DNA of 64,000 bases from Microbacterium enclense (GCA_038182865.1 CP116226.1:1054001-1118000), one strand, 5' to 3'; positions 1 through 9,765 are shown, counted from the first letter of the stretch. Numbers and translations are program-made. Notes: generated by a model not told the origin, from the letters alone.

Positions 1-629
1 GTTGCGCATCACGCTCGCCGCCCACGGCTACGACGTCGTGGCCGCGGCCGACGGGGCGGCTGCGATCACGCTGGCCGCGCACGCTCACCCCGACATCGTG
101 CTGTTGGATCTCGGGATGCCGCACCTCGACGGCGTGCAGGTGATCCAGGCGCTGCGCGGGTGGACGAGTGCTCCGATCATCGTGGTCTCGGGGCGCACGG
201 GCTCGGCCGACAAGGTCGACGCGCTCGATGCGGGCGCTGACGACTACGTCACTAAGCCGTTCCAGATCGACGAGCTGCTCGCCCGACTGCGCGTGCACGC
301 GCGTCGCACCGCCCCCCTCGCCCGGGGAGTCGGTCGTGCGCTTCGGGTCCGTCGAGGTCGACCTGGCCGCCAAGGCGGTGCTGCGCGACGGTGCCCGCGT
401 GCACCTCACGCCGACCGAATGGCGGATGCTGGAGTTCCTGGCCCGAAACCCCGGCTCACTCGTCACACGGCAGACCCTGCTGAAGGAGATCTGGGCGAGC
501 GAGCAGGTCGCCGACAGCGGGTACCTCCGGCTCTACATGTCGCAACTGCGCAAGAAGCTCGAGGCCGACCCGTCGGCGCCCGTGCACCTGCTCACCGAGC
601 AGGGCATGGGGTACCGACTGGTGGTGTGA
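1..629 (+). pseudogene. KdpE-like response regulator, 5' end outside window, frameshifted
   Basis: This is an OmpR/PhoB-type two-component response regulator that would bind DNA when phosphorylated by a sensor kinase. The receiver domain is read from base 2 and shows the phospho-acceptor context DIVLLDLGMP, the switch region PIIVVSG and the YVTKPF lysine loop. A winged-helix output domain (TPTEWRMLEFLARNPG, then QLRKKLE and GMGYRLVV) follows, but in the next reading frame. The two parts join perfectly if one C is removed from the C6 run at 312-317. The N-terminal 15-20 residues lie upstream of the window. The short linker and the end GMGYRL resemble KdpE, but no kdp gene is visible. It may be a true pseudogene or a homopolymer sequencing error. 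It converges on the peptide ABC operon, 20 bp away. Confidence 0.85.
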
Positions 630-649
630 CGACGGACGTCCGGGAACCG

Positions 650-1478
650 CTAGTTGAGCACCGGCGGGACCTCGGCCCACACCGCCCGGTCGGCGGTCGT
701 GGGAGCGGCAGGGATGCGCCCCTCCCCATCGGGCTCGGGGATCGCGGCCAGCAGCGCCCGCGTGTACGGATGCTGCGGAGCCGCCCACAGGTCGGCCGTG
801 CTCCCCGACTCGAGCACGCGCCCGCCGAACATCACGAACGTGCGGTCGGCGATGCGTCGCACGACGGCGAGGTCATGCGAGATGAACAGCATGCCCGCGC
901 CGGCTTCGGCGACGAGATCGCGCATCAGCGCGGCGACACTCGTCTGCGTCGAGGCGTCGAGGGCCGAGATCGGCTCGTCGGCCACGAGCAGCGACGGCCG
1001 GGCCGCCAGAGCCCGGGCGATCGCGAGGCGCTGCTTCTGTCCACCCGAGAACTGGTGGGGGAAGCGGGTCGCGACGCTCGCGGGCAATCCGACGCGCTCG
1101 AGCCACTCCCCGACCGTCGATCCTGCCGCTCCGCGAGCCCGAGCCGTCGCGATGCCGTCGGCGATCTGCGTCCCCACCCGGCGGCGAGGGTTGAGCGAGG
1201 TCGACGGGTCCTGGAAGACCATCTGGATGCTGGTGAGGTCGGTCCGACGACGACGCAGCCCGAGCGGCGTGACCGGGACGCCCTGGAACAGCACGGAGCC
1301 GGCCGCCGTCCTCTCGATGCCGACGACGGCGCGCGCGAAGCTCGACTTGCCGCTGCCCGACTCCCCGACCAGCGCCACGGTCTCGCCGGGGGCGACACGC
1401 AGCGAGACATCGTCGACGGCCACCACGGGTGGGGTGCCGGGGTAGCGCACGACCACCCCCCGCGCGTCGAGGACTGCG

Positions 1479-1486
<8 letters not shown>
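650..1486 (-). CDS. Peptide/nickel-type ABC transporter ATP-binding protein (DppF/OppF-like)
   Basis: This is the second ATPase of an oligopeptide-type importer, which powers uptake through the two permeases encoded upstream. The 278-residue protein has Walker A GESGSGKSSFARA, the ABC signature FSGGQKQRLAIARALA, Walker B LLVADEPISALD and the H-loop ISHDL. The C-terminal stretch HPYTRALLAAIPEPDG is the usual mark of the OppD/OppF family. I start at the ATG ending at 1486, whose first bases overlap the end of the preceding ATPase gene by 8 bp. An in-frame extension upstream is Arg/Pro-rich and unlikely. It is the last gene of the five-gene minus-strand operon. Peptide is the likeliest substrate, but the family also moves nickel and some sugars. 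Confidence 0.93.
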
Positions 1487-2320
<834 letters not shown>

Positions 2321-2324
<4 letters not shown>

Positions 2325-3232
2325 GCGGGCACCCCCGTGGCCGACGCCTGGTGCTCCGCTTGCCGCTCGTGCGTGATCTCGGCTGTCGGGTCGAGCACGT
2401 CGCGCATGGCGTCACCCAGGAAGTTGAACGCGAGCACGACCGTGAGGATCGCGAGGCCGGGGAAGATGCCCAGCCACCACGCGTCGAAGTTCTGCATCGC
2501 TCCCGAGATCATGGAGCCCCATTCGGCGGTCGGCGGCTGCGCCCCGAGGCCCAGGAACGACAGTCCCGACAGCAGCAGGATGGCCGCGCCGATGTCGAGG
2601 GTCGCGAGCACCAGGACGGGGCCCGCGATGTTCGGCAGGATGTCGACGAAGAGCGTCCGCAGCGGCGAGTGACCCAGGAGACGTCCGGCGATCACGTAGT
2701 TCTGCCCGCGCAGACCGAGCACGATGCTGCGGGTGACGCGCGAGTACTGCGGCCATGACACCACGATCGCGGCGATCACGGCGTTGAACAGCGAGGGGCC
2801 GAGAGAGGCCGCGACCACCATCGCCAGGATCACGGTGGGGAACGCCATGAACAGGTCGGTGATGCGCATGAGGGTCTCGTCGACCCACCCGCCGAAGTAG
2901 CCGGCCACGGCACCGATGGTCGTCCCGATGATCAGCGCCGCGAGCACGAGCGTCAGAGCGAGCGGCAGACTCACGGTCGCACCCGTCATCAGCCGCGAGA
3001 ACATGTCGCGACCGTTGCCGTCGGTACCGAGCAGCGTGTCGACGCCGGGCGGCTGGAGGCGCGGCAGCACCTGGGCGTCGGGCCCGAAGGGCACCCACCA
3101 CTGCGCGGTGAAGGCCACGATCACCCACGCGCCGGCGATCACGGTTCCGATGATGCCCAGGGGAGTGCGCCACGCGCGGGGCCACCGCAGGCGGAAGCGT
3201 CCGCGGCCCGATACGGCGGCGAGGCGGCTCAT
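2321..3232 (-). CDS. Peptide-type ABC transporter permease (DppC-like)
   Basis: This inner-membrane permease forms half of the peptide channel. The 303-residue protein begins with a basic cytoplasmic segment, followed by one membrane helix (IIGTVIAGAWVIVAFTA) and the OppBC family loop LLGTDGNGRDMFSRLM. The core of five helices includes the coupling-loop region seen as GRLLGHSPLRTLFVDILPN. The ATG at 3232 overlaps the dppB-like stop as ATGA. A longer in-frame extension is only the other-frame reading of the upstream gene. The last residues are acidic and probably unstructured. Confidence 0.93.
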
Positions 3233-4284
3233 GCGATCCTCACTCTCGGGTCGAGCACGCCGTAGAGCATGTCGACGACGAAGTTGATGAGCAGGTAGAT
3301 GACGCCGACGACCAGACCCACGCCCATGATCCCGGGCAGGTCGAGGTTGGCGGCGGAGTTGTAGGCATACGTGCCGAGTCCCGGCCACGCGAACACCGAC
3401 TCGACGAGAACGGTGCCCGACAGCAGCGCTCCGAACGCGACACCGACGACCGTGAGGATCGGAAGCGACGCACCCCGCAGCACGTAGTCGAGGATGATGC
3501 GCATCGCCGGAAGCCCCTTGGCGCGGGCGGCCCGCACGTAATCGCTGCCCAGCACCTCGAGCACCGACGTGCGGATGAAGCGCGTGAGCAGGCCGATGGT
3601 CACGAGCGAGAGCACGAGCACCGGCAGGGCGAGATGGGTGAGGGCGTCCATGTAGCCGACGCCGTCGCCGTTCAGGAGGTAGTCGACGGTGTAGAGGCCG
3701 GTCACGCGCGGGGGCGGGGTGATCGACGGCGAGATGCGTCCGGAACCGGGCGCGATGCGCAGCTGGAGGAAGAAGAAGTAGAAGCTGACGAGGGCGAGCC
3801 AGAACGTGGGCACGCTCAGACCGACGAGCGTGACCACGCGGATGACCTGGTCGGACACCAGCCCGCGGCGGTACGCCGCGAGCGTGCCGAGCACGATGCT
3901 GACGGCGAGGCTCAGCACGATCGCGCCGATCGCGATCTCGATCGTCGCGGGCACCGCGGTGGCCAGGTCGCTGGCGACCGGGCGACCGGTCACCAGCGAC
4001 GTGCCGAGGTCGCCGCGCAGCAGGTTCCCCATGTAGATGAAGTACTGCACGAACAGCGGTTGATCCAGGCCCTGCTCCCGGATGAACGCCTCGCGAGTCA
4101 CCGGGTTCTGCGACGCGCCCTCACCCAGGGCGGCCGAGACGGGGTCGCCGGGCACGAGGTTGGTGAGCAGGAACGTGACGATCGTCACGCCCACCAGCAG
4201 CAGCAGGGAGGTCCCCGCCCGCCGCAGGAGGTACCCCGCGAGGGGCGATCGGCGCCGTGGCGTCCGCTCCTTCACCGTCGTCAT
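3229..4284 (-). CDS. Peptide-type ABC transporter permease (DppB-like)
   Basis: This is the partner permease of the peptide importer, 351 residues. It starts MTTVKERTPRRRSPL and enters the canonical DppB N-terminus AGYLLRRAGTSLLLLVGVT, followed by the family motif NLVPGDPVSAALGEGA and RREQGLDQP-like sequence (EQGLDQPLFVQYF). Six helices and the end YGVLDPRVRIA are typical. The start lies 11 bp after the binding-protein stop, so the two are co-transcribed. The frame stays open upstream through the whole binding-protein gene on the same strand. That long translation is Arg-rich shadow and should not be annotated. Confidence 0.93.
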   Translation of the reverse strand: MTTVKERTPRRRSPLAGYLLRRAGTSLLLLVGVTIVTFLLTNLVPGDPVSAALGEGASQNPVTREAFIREQGLDQPLFVQYFIYMGNLLRGDLGTSLVTGRPVASDLATAVPATIEIAIGAIVLSLAVSIVLGTLAAYRRGLVSDQVIRVVTLVGLSVPTFWLALVSFYFFFLQLRIAPGSGRISPSITPPPRVTGLYTVDYLLNGDGVGYMDALTHLALPVLVLSLVTIGLLTRFIRTSVLEVLGSDYVRAARAKGLPAMRIILDYVLRGASLPILTVVGVAFGALLSGTVLVESVFAWPGLGTYAYNSAANLDLPGIMGVGLVVGVIYLLINFVVDMLYGVLDPRVRIA

Positions 4285-4295
4285 CGAGACCTCGA

Positions 4296-5882
4296 TCAGC
4301 CGGCCGGGGCGATCTCGGCGATGTCCATCTCCCAGACCGAGTTGTACACGGCGCCGGAGACCGACGCGGCCGTCGCGATGTTGCGACCGGGCACGATCAG
4401 CGGAACGAACGGGCCCTCGGCCTGCAGCTTCTCGGCGAAGTCCGTGAAGGTCGCGGTACGGACGTCGGTGTCGGTCGCCGATGCGGCGTCCGCGGCGATC
4501 TGAGCGATCTCGGGGTTGGCCTCGGCGGTCCACCCGGCGCGCAGACCGACCTTCAGGCCGGGAGCGAAGGGCAGGAAGTTGGCCGAGTCGGCGTAGTCGG
4601 GTCCCCAGAACCACAGTCCGAAGCCCTCGGTGCCGTTGACGTACGAGTCGAGCTCGGTCGCGAACGGTGCCGGAGCGAGTTCGACCGCGATGCCGGCATC
4701 CTTCAGCTGCGCCTGAATGCGCTCGGCGAGCGGGGTGAACTCGACCCCGCCGACGGGGTAGTCGTTCGGGAACTGCAGCCGCAGCGTCTGACCGGTGTAG
4801 CCCGCGGCGGCGAGCGCCGCCTTGGCCTTGTCGAGGTCCTGACCGGCACCCGTGGCGAGCGCACCCTCGAACCCGGGCGGGATGACACCCGTCGCCTGCT
4901 GCGCGCCGGCACCGGCCAGCTCCAGCAGGGCGTCGTAGTCGAGCGCGTAGCGGATGGCCTCGGCGATCTTCACGTTCGCGAGGTCGCCGCTGACGGCGGG
5001 CGACTGGTTCAGCAGCAGGAAGATGGTCTGGCCCGAGGGGACCGACTCGACCTTCAGCCCGTCGCCGAGGCCCGAGACCTGGTCGCCGTTCAGGTCCATC
5101 GCGACCATCGAGTCGCCGCCCTTGAGGTTGGCCAGCTGCGTCGCGCTCTCGGTGACGTTGCGGACGACCACGCGGCCGTACGCCGACTTCTCGTCGCCGT
5201 TGTAGGCGTCGTTGCGCGAAAGCACGACCTGCGAGGAGAGGTCGAGCGTGTCGAGCACGAACGGTCCGGACCCGGCCGATTCCCCGTCGAGGAAGCCCTG
5301 GGCCGAGTCGGAACCGTCGACACTGCCGCCGTGCTCGGTGACGACGTCGGAGTTGACGATGCCGAGGGCGGGGTTCGCGAGGATCGCCGGCAGCTGCAGG
5401 AGCGGGGTCGGGGAGGTGATCGAGATCGTCTTGTCGTCGACCTCGGCGATGGTCAGGCCCCCGAGGAGGAAGTTGGGCTTGGCATCGGCCATGCCCTGGA
5501 TGCGCTGGAGGCTGAAGACGACGTCCTTCGCCTCGATGGGGCTGCCGTCCGAGAAGACGCGGTCTCCCTCGAGCGTGAAGGTGAACTCGGTGGCCGCGTC
5601 GTTCTGCTTCCAGGACGCCAGGCCCGGGACGGGGGTCGAGACGTCGGAGCCGTCGAAGTCGACGAGCGTCTCGTACAGGGCCTTCGCGACCATGTTCCCG
5701 GTGGGGTCGTAGGTGTGACCCGGGTCGGCGGTCTCGATCGAGAACGCGGTGTCGATGACCAGCGACTCCGAGCCCTGGGCGGAGGAACCGCCGTTGGCGG
5801 AGTTGCCTCCGGTACACCCGGTGAGCGCGAGGAGCGCGGCAGCGCCGAGGGCGAGGACCGACGTGGTGCGACGTGACGACAT
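4296..5882 (-). CDS. Peptide-binding lipoprotein of ABC importer (SBP family 5)
   Basis: This is an extracytoplasmic solute-binding protein that captures peptides (or related ligands) for the downstream permeases. It starts MSSRRTTSVLALGAAALLALTGC: a basic start, a hydrophobic stretch and the lipobox LTGC with the lipidated Cys. The mature protein has the SBP_bac_5 layout, including YETLVDFDGS near the start, LEGDRVFSDGSPIEAKDVVF in the middle and LAPAPFATELDSY later. Total length is 528 residues. I choose the ATG at 5882 because GGAGG lies about 6 nt upstream; an ATG at 5909 has no such site. It is the first gene of the operon and is transcribed away from the Lrp-type regulator. Confidence 0.93.
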   Translation of the reverse strand: MSSRRTTSVLALGAAALLALTGCTGGNSANGGSSAQGSESLVIDTAFSIETADPGHTYDPTGNMVAKALYETLVDFDGSDVSTPVPGLASWKQNDAATEFTFTLEGDRVFSDGSPIEAKDVVFSLQRIQGMADAKPNFLLGGLTIAEVDDKTISITSPTPLLQLPAILANPALGIVNSDVVTEHGGSVDGSDSAQGFLDGESAGSGPFVLDTLDLSSQVVLSRNDAYNGDEKSAYGRVVVRNVTESATQLANLKGGDSMVAMDLNGDQVSGLGDGLKVESVPSGQTIFLLLNQSPAVSGDLANVKIAEAIRYALDYDALLELAGAGAQQATGVIPPGFEGALATGAGQDLDKAKAALAAAGYTGQTLRLQFPNDYPVGGVEFTPLAERIQAQLKDAGIAVELAPAPFATELDSYVNGTEGFGLWFWGPDYADSANFLPFAPGLKVGLRAGWTAEANPEIAQIAADAASATDTDVRTATFTDFAEKLQAEGPFVPLIVPGRNIATAASVSGAVYNSVWEMDIAEIAPAG

Positions 5883-6030
5883 GGGAGCCTCCGGAGGCGA
5901 GGAGTACATTCGGGTTCGGTCGATGCGGAAGTAGACGACCGGGATTAGATTCGCACCCTATTCGACGATGTGTCCAGCCAGAACGTGCCAGCCTCGCGGT
6001 CTGTCCACCGAACCCTCGCCTTGGAGCAAA
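5883..6030. promoter_or_regulatory. Divergent control region between peptide importer and Lrp-type regulator
   Basis: This 148-bp region is AT-richer than its surroundings and must contain the promoters of both divergent genes. The hexamer TGTCCA occurs at 5971, 6002 and 6032, spaced 31 and 30 bp apart, which is close to three helical turns. Phased half-sites of this kind would suit an Lrp/AsnC octamer. The operator role is inference. Confidence 0.45.
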
Positions 6031-6621
6031 ATGTCCAGCAAAGACGCGGAACCGACGAACAATTCTGGACGAAGTGCCGCCCCCTTGGACGATACGGCGT
6101 ACAAAATCCTCGCCGTGCTGCGTGATAACGGTCGTATCTCGATCGCCGCCCTCGCCGAGCGCGTCGGCATCTCGCGCGCCAACGCCTACACGCGCGTCGA
6201 GTCCCTGGTGCACGACGGCGTCATCACGGGCTTCAGCGCGCAGGTCGACCACGCGCAGGCGGGACTGTCGATCGGCGCTCTCGTCTTCGTGACGGTGCTC
6301 CCGCAGGCGTGGGCGTCGTTCCGTGAGCGTGTCGTCGAGATGCCCGATGTCGAGTGGTGCGCCGTCACGACCGGGGAGCACGACGCGATGCTGCTCATCC
6401 GCGCCGTCGACGTCAGCGGCGTGCACGAGTTCTCCACCGGCGTGATCGCCCAGCTCCCGGAGGTGCGCACGGTCGTCAGCGTCGTGGTGCTCGACGAGGT
6501 TGTGCGTCGCCCCTACCTGCTGCCGGCCGATCTTCCCGACCGCACGGCGACCAGCACCCTGCTCGGCATGACACGGTGGACCCCGGCGACGCCGGGCCGC
6601 GACACCCTCCCGCCGCGCTGA
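6031..6621 (+). CDS. Lrp/AsnC family transcriptional regulator
   Basis: This is a feast/famine regulator of 196 residues. The N-terminal winged helix reads YKILAVLRDNGRISIAALAERVGISRANAYTRVESL (about residues 27-62). The C-terminal RAM ligand-sensing domain follows, with VDHAQAGLSIGALVFVT and the turn VEWCAVTTGEHDAMLLI, where Lrp proteins bind amino acids. I start at the ATG at 6031, preceded by GGAG; a start at 5968 would add a poorly conserved segment. It is divergent from the peptide importer, so control of that operon by amino acids is a natural inference. The tail after residue 170 is Pro/Arg-rich and probably disordered. Confidence 0.9.
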   Translation: MSSKDAEPTNNSGRSAAPLDDTAYKILAVLRDNGRISIAALAERVGISRANAYTRVESLVHDGVITGFSAQVDHAQAGLSIGALVFVTVLPQAWASFRERVVEMPDVEWCAVTTGEHDAMLLIRAVDVSGVHEFSTGVIAQLPEVRTVVSVVVLDEVVRRPYLLPADLPDRTATSTLLGMTRWTPATPGRDTLPPR

Positions 6622-6670
6622 TCTCCCGCGCCGCTCTCCTGCCTCCGCCGACCGACGGGCCCGCGTGAGG

Positions 6671-7027
6671 TCAGGCCGGGATCTCCTCGCACACGCTCAG
6701 CTGCGGCTCGCCGTGCATCTCGTAGTGCTCGACGAGGCGGATGCGGCCCCCCTCGATCAGTTCGAGCTCGCTCTCTCCGTCGCCGGTCACGACGGTGCCG
6801 TCGGCGACCAGCACGTGCACGAACGACACCCAGATCGTGTCGGCCGAGCGCGTTCCGACGAACTTGCCGAAGGTGACCGTGTCTCCTTCGTAGCCGCCCC
6901 AGATCGCGCCGTCGCGCTCGAAGTACTCGAACACGCTCGGGGCGTCCGGATCGACGGCGGATGTCGTCGATGACACCATCCGGAATCGGCGGCCGTCGAG
7001 GGAGGGGATCGTGGCGGTGGCGCTCAT
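6671..7027 (-). CDS. Small conserved protein of unknown function
   Basis: This encodes a 118-residue soluble protein predicted to be rich in beta strands. It contains DGRRFRMVSSTTSAVDPD, VFEYFERDGAIWGGYEGD, VTFGKFVG and GRIRLVEHYEMHGE. Proteins of this pattern are sometimes labelled N-acetylglutamate synthase in databases; I believe that label is unsupported, since no GNAT acetyltransferase motif is present. The ATG at 7027 has the hexamer CATAAT ending 6 nt upstream, which suggests a leaderless transcript. Its function is unknown. Confidence 0.8.
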   Translation of the reverse strand: MSATATIPSLDGRRFRMVSSTTSAVDPDAPSVFEYFERDGAIWGGYEGDTVTFGKFVGTRSADTIWVSFVHVLVADGTVVTGDGESELELIEGGRIRLVEHYEMHGEPQLSVCEEIPA

Positions 7028-7157
7028 CCGTCGATTATGGGGGACGCCGGAGCCGCCTCCGATCGAGGGTCTCCCCCGATCCCCTCTCCCGACGCCGCGT
7101 CGAACTCCGCCTGCACGCGAGCGCATCGGCATGCGAAGACGATCGAGTGCAGCAGCA

Positions 7158-7634
7158 TCAGCGCACCTCGCCGACGGTGTGGCATCCGGGGCACGGGAAG
7201 GCGACGCGGTCGCCCGGGTGCAGGTCGCTCGGGAGCACGGCGGTTCCGCACGCACCGGACCCGTGCGCGTCGATCACCGCGAACGGCTTGTCGTAGGCGC
7301 GCGAGATCCGGCCGATCAACCGCGCCTCGCTCCAGGTGACGTCGAGTCCCGCAACGCCCGCGTCCAGGTGCACGGTGGCGCCGGTGGCATCCATCACCGT
7401 CGCCACCACCACGGTCGTCTGCAGGATGGCGGATGCCGCCCCGCCCGACGCCGGGATCACGGCGGGCCCCGTGCACACGCAGGGTGTGCCGCAGATGTCG
7501 GCGTAGCGGCCCACCGACATCGCACGCACGGTGACGTCGTCGAGGGTGGGGGCGGAGCCGGCCGGCCAGGCCGCCGCGTCGAACGGCGCCGGGATGCTGG
7601 AGCGCAGGGTGGGGAGCAGGGCCGTGAGGGTCAT
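7158..7634 (-). CDS. Hypothetical protein with Cys-rich motifs
   Basis: This 158-residue protein is not recognised. It has a Cys cluster CGTPCVC around residues 49-55, a central Ala/Val/Gly-rich beta-like segment, and a C-terminal PCPGCHTVGEV motif. Those two sets of cysteines could form a zinc or metal site. The start at 7634 is supported by GTAGACC ending about 7 nt upstream, a possible -10 of a leaderless transcript. It lies on the same strand as the small gene that follows, 130 bp away. No signal peptide is seen. Confidence 0.65.
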   Translation of the reverse strand: MTLTALLPTLRSSIPAPFDAAAWPAGSAPTLDDVTVRAMSVGRYADICGTPCVCTGPAVIPASGGAASAILQTTVVVATVMDATGATVHLDAGVAGLDVTWSEARLIGRISRAYDKPFAVIDAHGSGACGTAVLPSDLHPGDRVAFPCPGCHTVGEVR

Positions 7635-7729
7635 GGCATCCGGTCTACGCCGCAGGATGGGCCGCTCCCGCGGTCCTCACGACTTCCATGCGCGCCCCCG
7701 CGAGAAGCTCACGACGCGCCCGCGGGCGA

Positions 7730-7803
7730 AACTCCTGAGTTTCTTCGTCGGGGCGGCGGAGTCGGGGCCGTGGGGGAGGCACCGCACCCGATTTTCAGGA
7801 GTT
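7730..7803. repeat. Intergenic inverted repeat, family B copy 1
   Basis: Arms AACTCCTGA (7730-7738) and TCAGGAGTT (7795-7803) are perfect reverse complements, with related sequence (GGGCGA / TCGGCC) just outside. The same arms occur at 34584-34669, so this is a dispersed family. It lies in the 437-bp gap 7635-8071, where I see no credible gene. Confidence 0.75.
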
Positions 7804-7843
7804 CGGCCCGCCCCGCCCGGCCCCCGCGCGGCCGCGCCGCACA

Positions 7844-7975
7844 GTGCCGCGCTCCGGATGCATGGCCGTCCACCCCGGGTTGTGCCCGCCCATGGGCCTC
7901 TGCGGCCCCGACGATCCGGAGCGCGGCACGCACCCCGGCCCGCCCGGCGGTCCCGTTCCCCCGGAGCGCGGCACG
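7844..7975. repeat. Intergenic inverted repeat with 16-bp arms (family F)
   Basis: GTGCCGCGCTCCGGAT (7844-7859) and ATCCGGAGCGCGGCAC (7914-7929) are perfect reverse complements 54 bp apart. The right arm is repeated a third time in direct orientation as CCGGAGCGCGGCACG at 7961-7975. The structure fills the rest of the gap upstream of sufS. Confidence 0.8.
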
Positions 7976-8059
7976 CCCCCGCCGCGCCTGGCGTCCGGAG
8001 CCGCGCCCCACGCCGGGCCGGCAGCCCCGCCCACCCGCCGCCACCCACCCCACTCCGCG

Positions 8060-8071
8060 TAGCCTGGAGGG
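8060..8071 (+). promoter_or_regulatory. Putative -10 element of a leaderless sufS transcript
   Basis: TAGCCT at 8060-8065 is followed by six bases (GGAGGG) and then the GTG start of sufS. The GGAGG is too close to the start to act as a normal ribosome site. The spacing matches other putative leaderless genes in this window. Confidence 0.5.
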
Positions 8072-9313
8072 GTGACCCTCTCCTTCGACGTCGACGCCGT
8101 GCGCGACGACTTCCCGATCCTCGAGACCGAGGTCGACGGCCACCCCCTCGTCTACCTCGACTCCGGCGCGACGAGCCAGAAGCCGCGCGCCGTGCTCGAC
8201 GCTGAGCGCGCCTTCCTCGAGCGCGCGAATTCCGCCGTGCACCGCGGTGCCCACACGCTCGCCGCCGAGGCCACCGAGCTGTTCGAAGACGCCCGCGCCA
8301 CGGTCGCGGACTTCGTGGGGGCGGAGCCCGAGCACCTCGTCTGGACGAGCGGCGCGACCGCCGGCCTCAACCTCGTCGCCGGTTCGCTGGGGTATGCCGG
8401 GCGCCTGCGCGACGGCGACGAGATCGTCGTCACCGAGGCGGAGCACCACGCGAACCTCATCCCGTGGCAAGAGCTCGCCGCCCGCACGGGTGCACGCCTC
8501 CGGCACATCCCGGTGTTCGACGACGGCCGACTCGACATGTCTGTCGCCGCGGAGATCATCGGCGAGCGCACGAGGGTCGTGGCCTTCCCGCACGTCTCGA
8601 ACGTGCTCGGCATCGTGAACCCCGTCGCCGAGCTGGTCGCCCTCGCCCGCGAGGCCGGTGCCCTCACGGTGCTGGACGCGTGCCAGTCCGCGCCGCACCT
8701 GGCCCTCGACCTCCCCGAGACGGGGGTCGACCTCGCCGTCTTCTCGGGCCACAAGGTCTACGGACCGTACGGCATCGGCGCCCTGTGGGGGCGCGACGAG
8801 GTGCTCGAGTCGCTGCCGCCGTTCACGATGGGCGGGTCGATGATCACCACCGTGACCCTCGACAAGGCGGAGTACCTCCCGCCGCCGCAGCGCTTCGAGC
8901 CCGGCACGCAGCCGGTGTCGCAGGCCGTCGGTCTCGCCGCCGCGGTCCGCTGGCTCGGCGAGCACGATCTCGCCGCCGCGCACGCGCACGAGGCTGCACT
9001 CGAGAAGCGCATGCGCGACGGGCTGCGATCGATCCCCGGGGTCCGCCTGCTCGGAGACACGGATGCCGCCGAGCGCGTCGCCCTCCAGGCGTTCGCCGTC
9101 GACGGGGTTCACGCGCACGACGTGGGGCAGTTCCTCGACTCCCGCGGTGTCGCCGCGCGCGTCGGCCACCACTGCGCGCAGCCGCTGCACCGTCGGTTCG
9201 GCCTGACGGCATCCGTCCGAGCGAGCGCCGCGATCCACACGACCGAGGCCGAGATCGACACGTTCCTCGACGCGGTCTCGGGCGTCCGCGGGTTCTTCGG
9301 GGTCGGCGCATGA
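8072..9313 (+). CDS. sufS: Cysteine desulfurase SufS
   Basis: This is a PLP enzyme that removes sulfur from cysteine and passes it to SufU for iron-sulfur cluster assembly. The 413-residue protein is the usual length. It shows the N-terminal YLDSGATSQKP, the TEAEHHANLIPW segment typical of group II desulfurases, the PLP lysine in SGHKVYGPYGIG (Lys228) and the catalytic cysteine in RVGHHCAQPLH (Cys368). The GTG start at 8072 directly follows a -10-like box. sufU follows with an ATGA overlap. The rest of the SUF genes (sufB, sufD, sufC) are not in this window, so the pair is separated from them or this is an additional copy. Confidence 0.95.
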   Translation: MTLSFDVDAVRDDFPILETEVDGHPLVYLDSGATSQKPRAVLDAERAFLERANSAVHRGAHTLAAEATELFEDARATVADFVGAEPEHLVWTSGATAGLNLVAGSLGYAGRLRDGDEIVVTEAEHHANLIPWQELAARTGARLRHIPVFDDGRLDMSVAAEIIGERTRVVAFPHVSNVLGIVNPVAELVALAREAGALTVLDACQSAPHLALDLPETGVDLAVFSGHKVYGPYGIGALWGRDEVLESLPPFTMGGSMITTVTLDKAEYLPPPQRFEPGTQPVSQAVGLAAAVRWLGEHDLAAAHAHEAALEKRMRDGLRSIPGVRLLGDTDAAERVALQAFAVDGVHAHDVGQFLDSRGVAARVGHHCAQPLHRRFGLTASVRASAAIHTTEAEIDTFLDAVSGVRGFFGVGA

Positions 9314-9765
9314 GCGGCCTCGAATCGCTGTACCAGGAGCTCATCCTCGATCACGCGAAGAACCGTCGCGGCTTCGGGCTCGCCGAGCCGGGCCCGCACA
9401 GCGCGACCGTGCACCAGCGCAACCCCGTCTGCGGCGACGAGATCACGCTGCGCGTCGACGTCGACGGCGACCGCGTGGCGTCCGTCACCTGGGAAGGAGC
9501 GGGCTGCTCGATCTCGCAGGCCTCGGCGTCGATGCTCGTCGCTCTCCTGCAGGAAGACGGCGGAGACGACGGGATGCCACGCGACGACGCCGAGGCGCTG
9601 ATCGCGGGGTTCCGCGAAGCCCTCCGCTCGCGCGGCAAGGTGCCCCTCGACGAGGAGACCTTCGCCGACGCGGCCGCTCTGTCGGGCGTCTCGAAGTACA
9701 CGGCCCGGGTCAAGTGCGCGATGCTCGCGTGGGTCGCGCTCGAAGAAGGCCTACGGCAGGCCTGA
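9310..9765 (+). CDS. sufU: SufU iron-sulfur cluster assembly sulfur acceptor
   Basis: This 151-residue IscU-fold protein accepts sulfur from SufS by zinc-ligand exchange, the mechanism established in Bacillus. The expected ligands are visible: Cys41 in NPVCGDE with the following Asp, Cys66 in GAGCSISQAS and Cys136 in RVKCAMLAW. The spacer of about 20 residues between the second and third blocks (here with FREALRSRGKVPLDEE) is the SufU signature not found in IscU. The start overlaps the sufS stop as ATGA, so the two are translationally coupled. Confidence 0.95.
   Translation: MSGLESLYQELILDHAKNRRGFGLAEPGPHSATVHQRNPVCGDEITLRVDVDGDRVASVTWEGAGCSISQASASMLVALLQEDGGDDGMPRDDAEALIAGFREALRSRGKVPLDEETFADAAALSGVSKYTARVKCAMLAWVALEEGLRQA

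Noticed and set aside
312..317. Programmed ribosomal frameshifting in the response regulator
   Set aside because: No slippery heptamer, downstream pseudoknot or precedent in this family; a homopolymer indel is simpler.
3229..6426. A continuous minus-strand frame of about 1065 codons across the dppB-like and binding-protein genes
   Set aside because: Only the last third is a real permease; the rest is Arg-rich other-frame reading of the binding protein and regulator genes.
7677..8048. Gly/Arg-rich minus-strand frame in the gap before sufS
   Set aside because: Composition matches the palindromic GC-rich intergenic DNA and there is no start signal.
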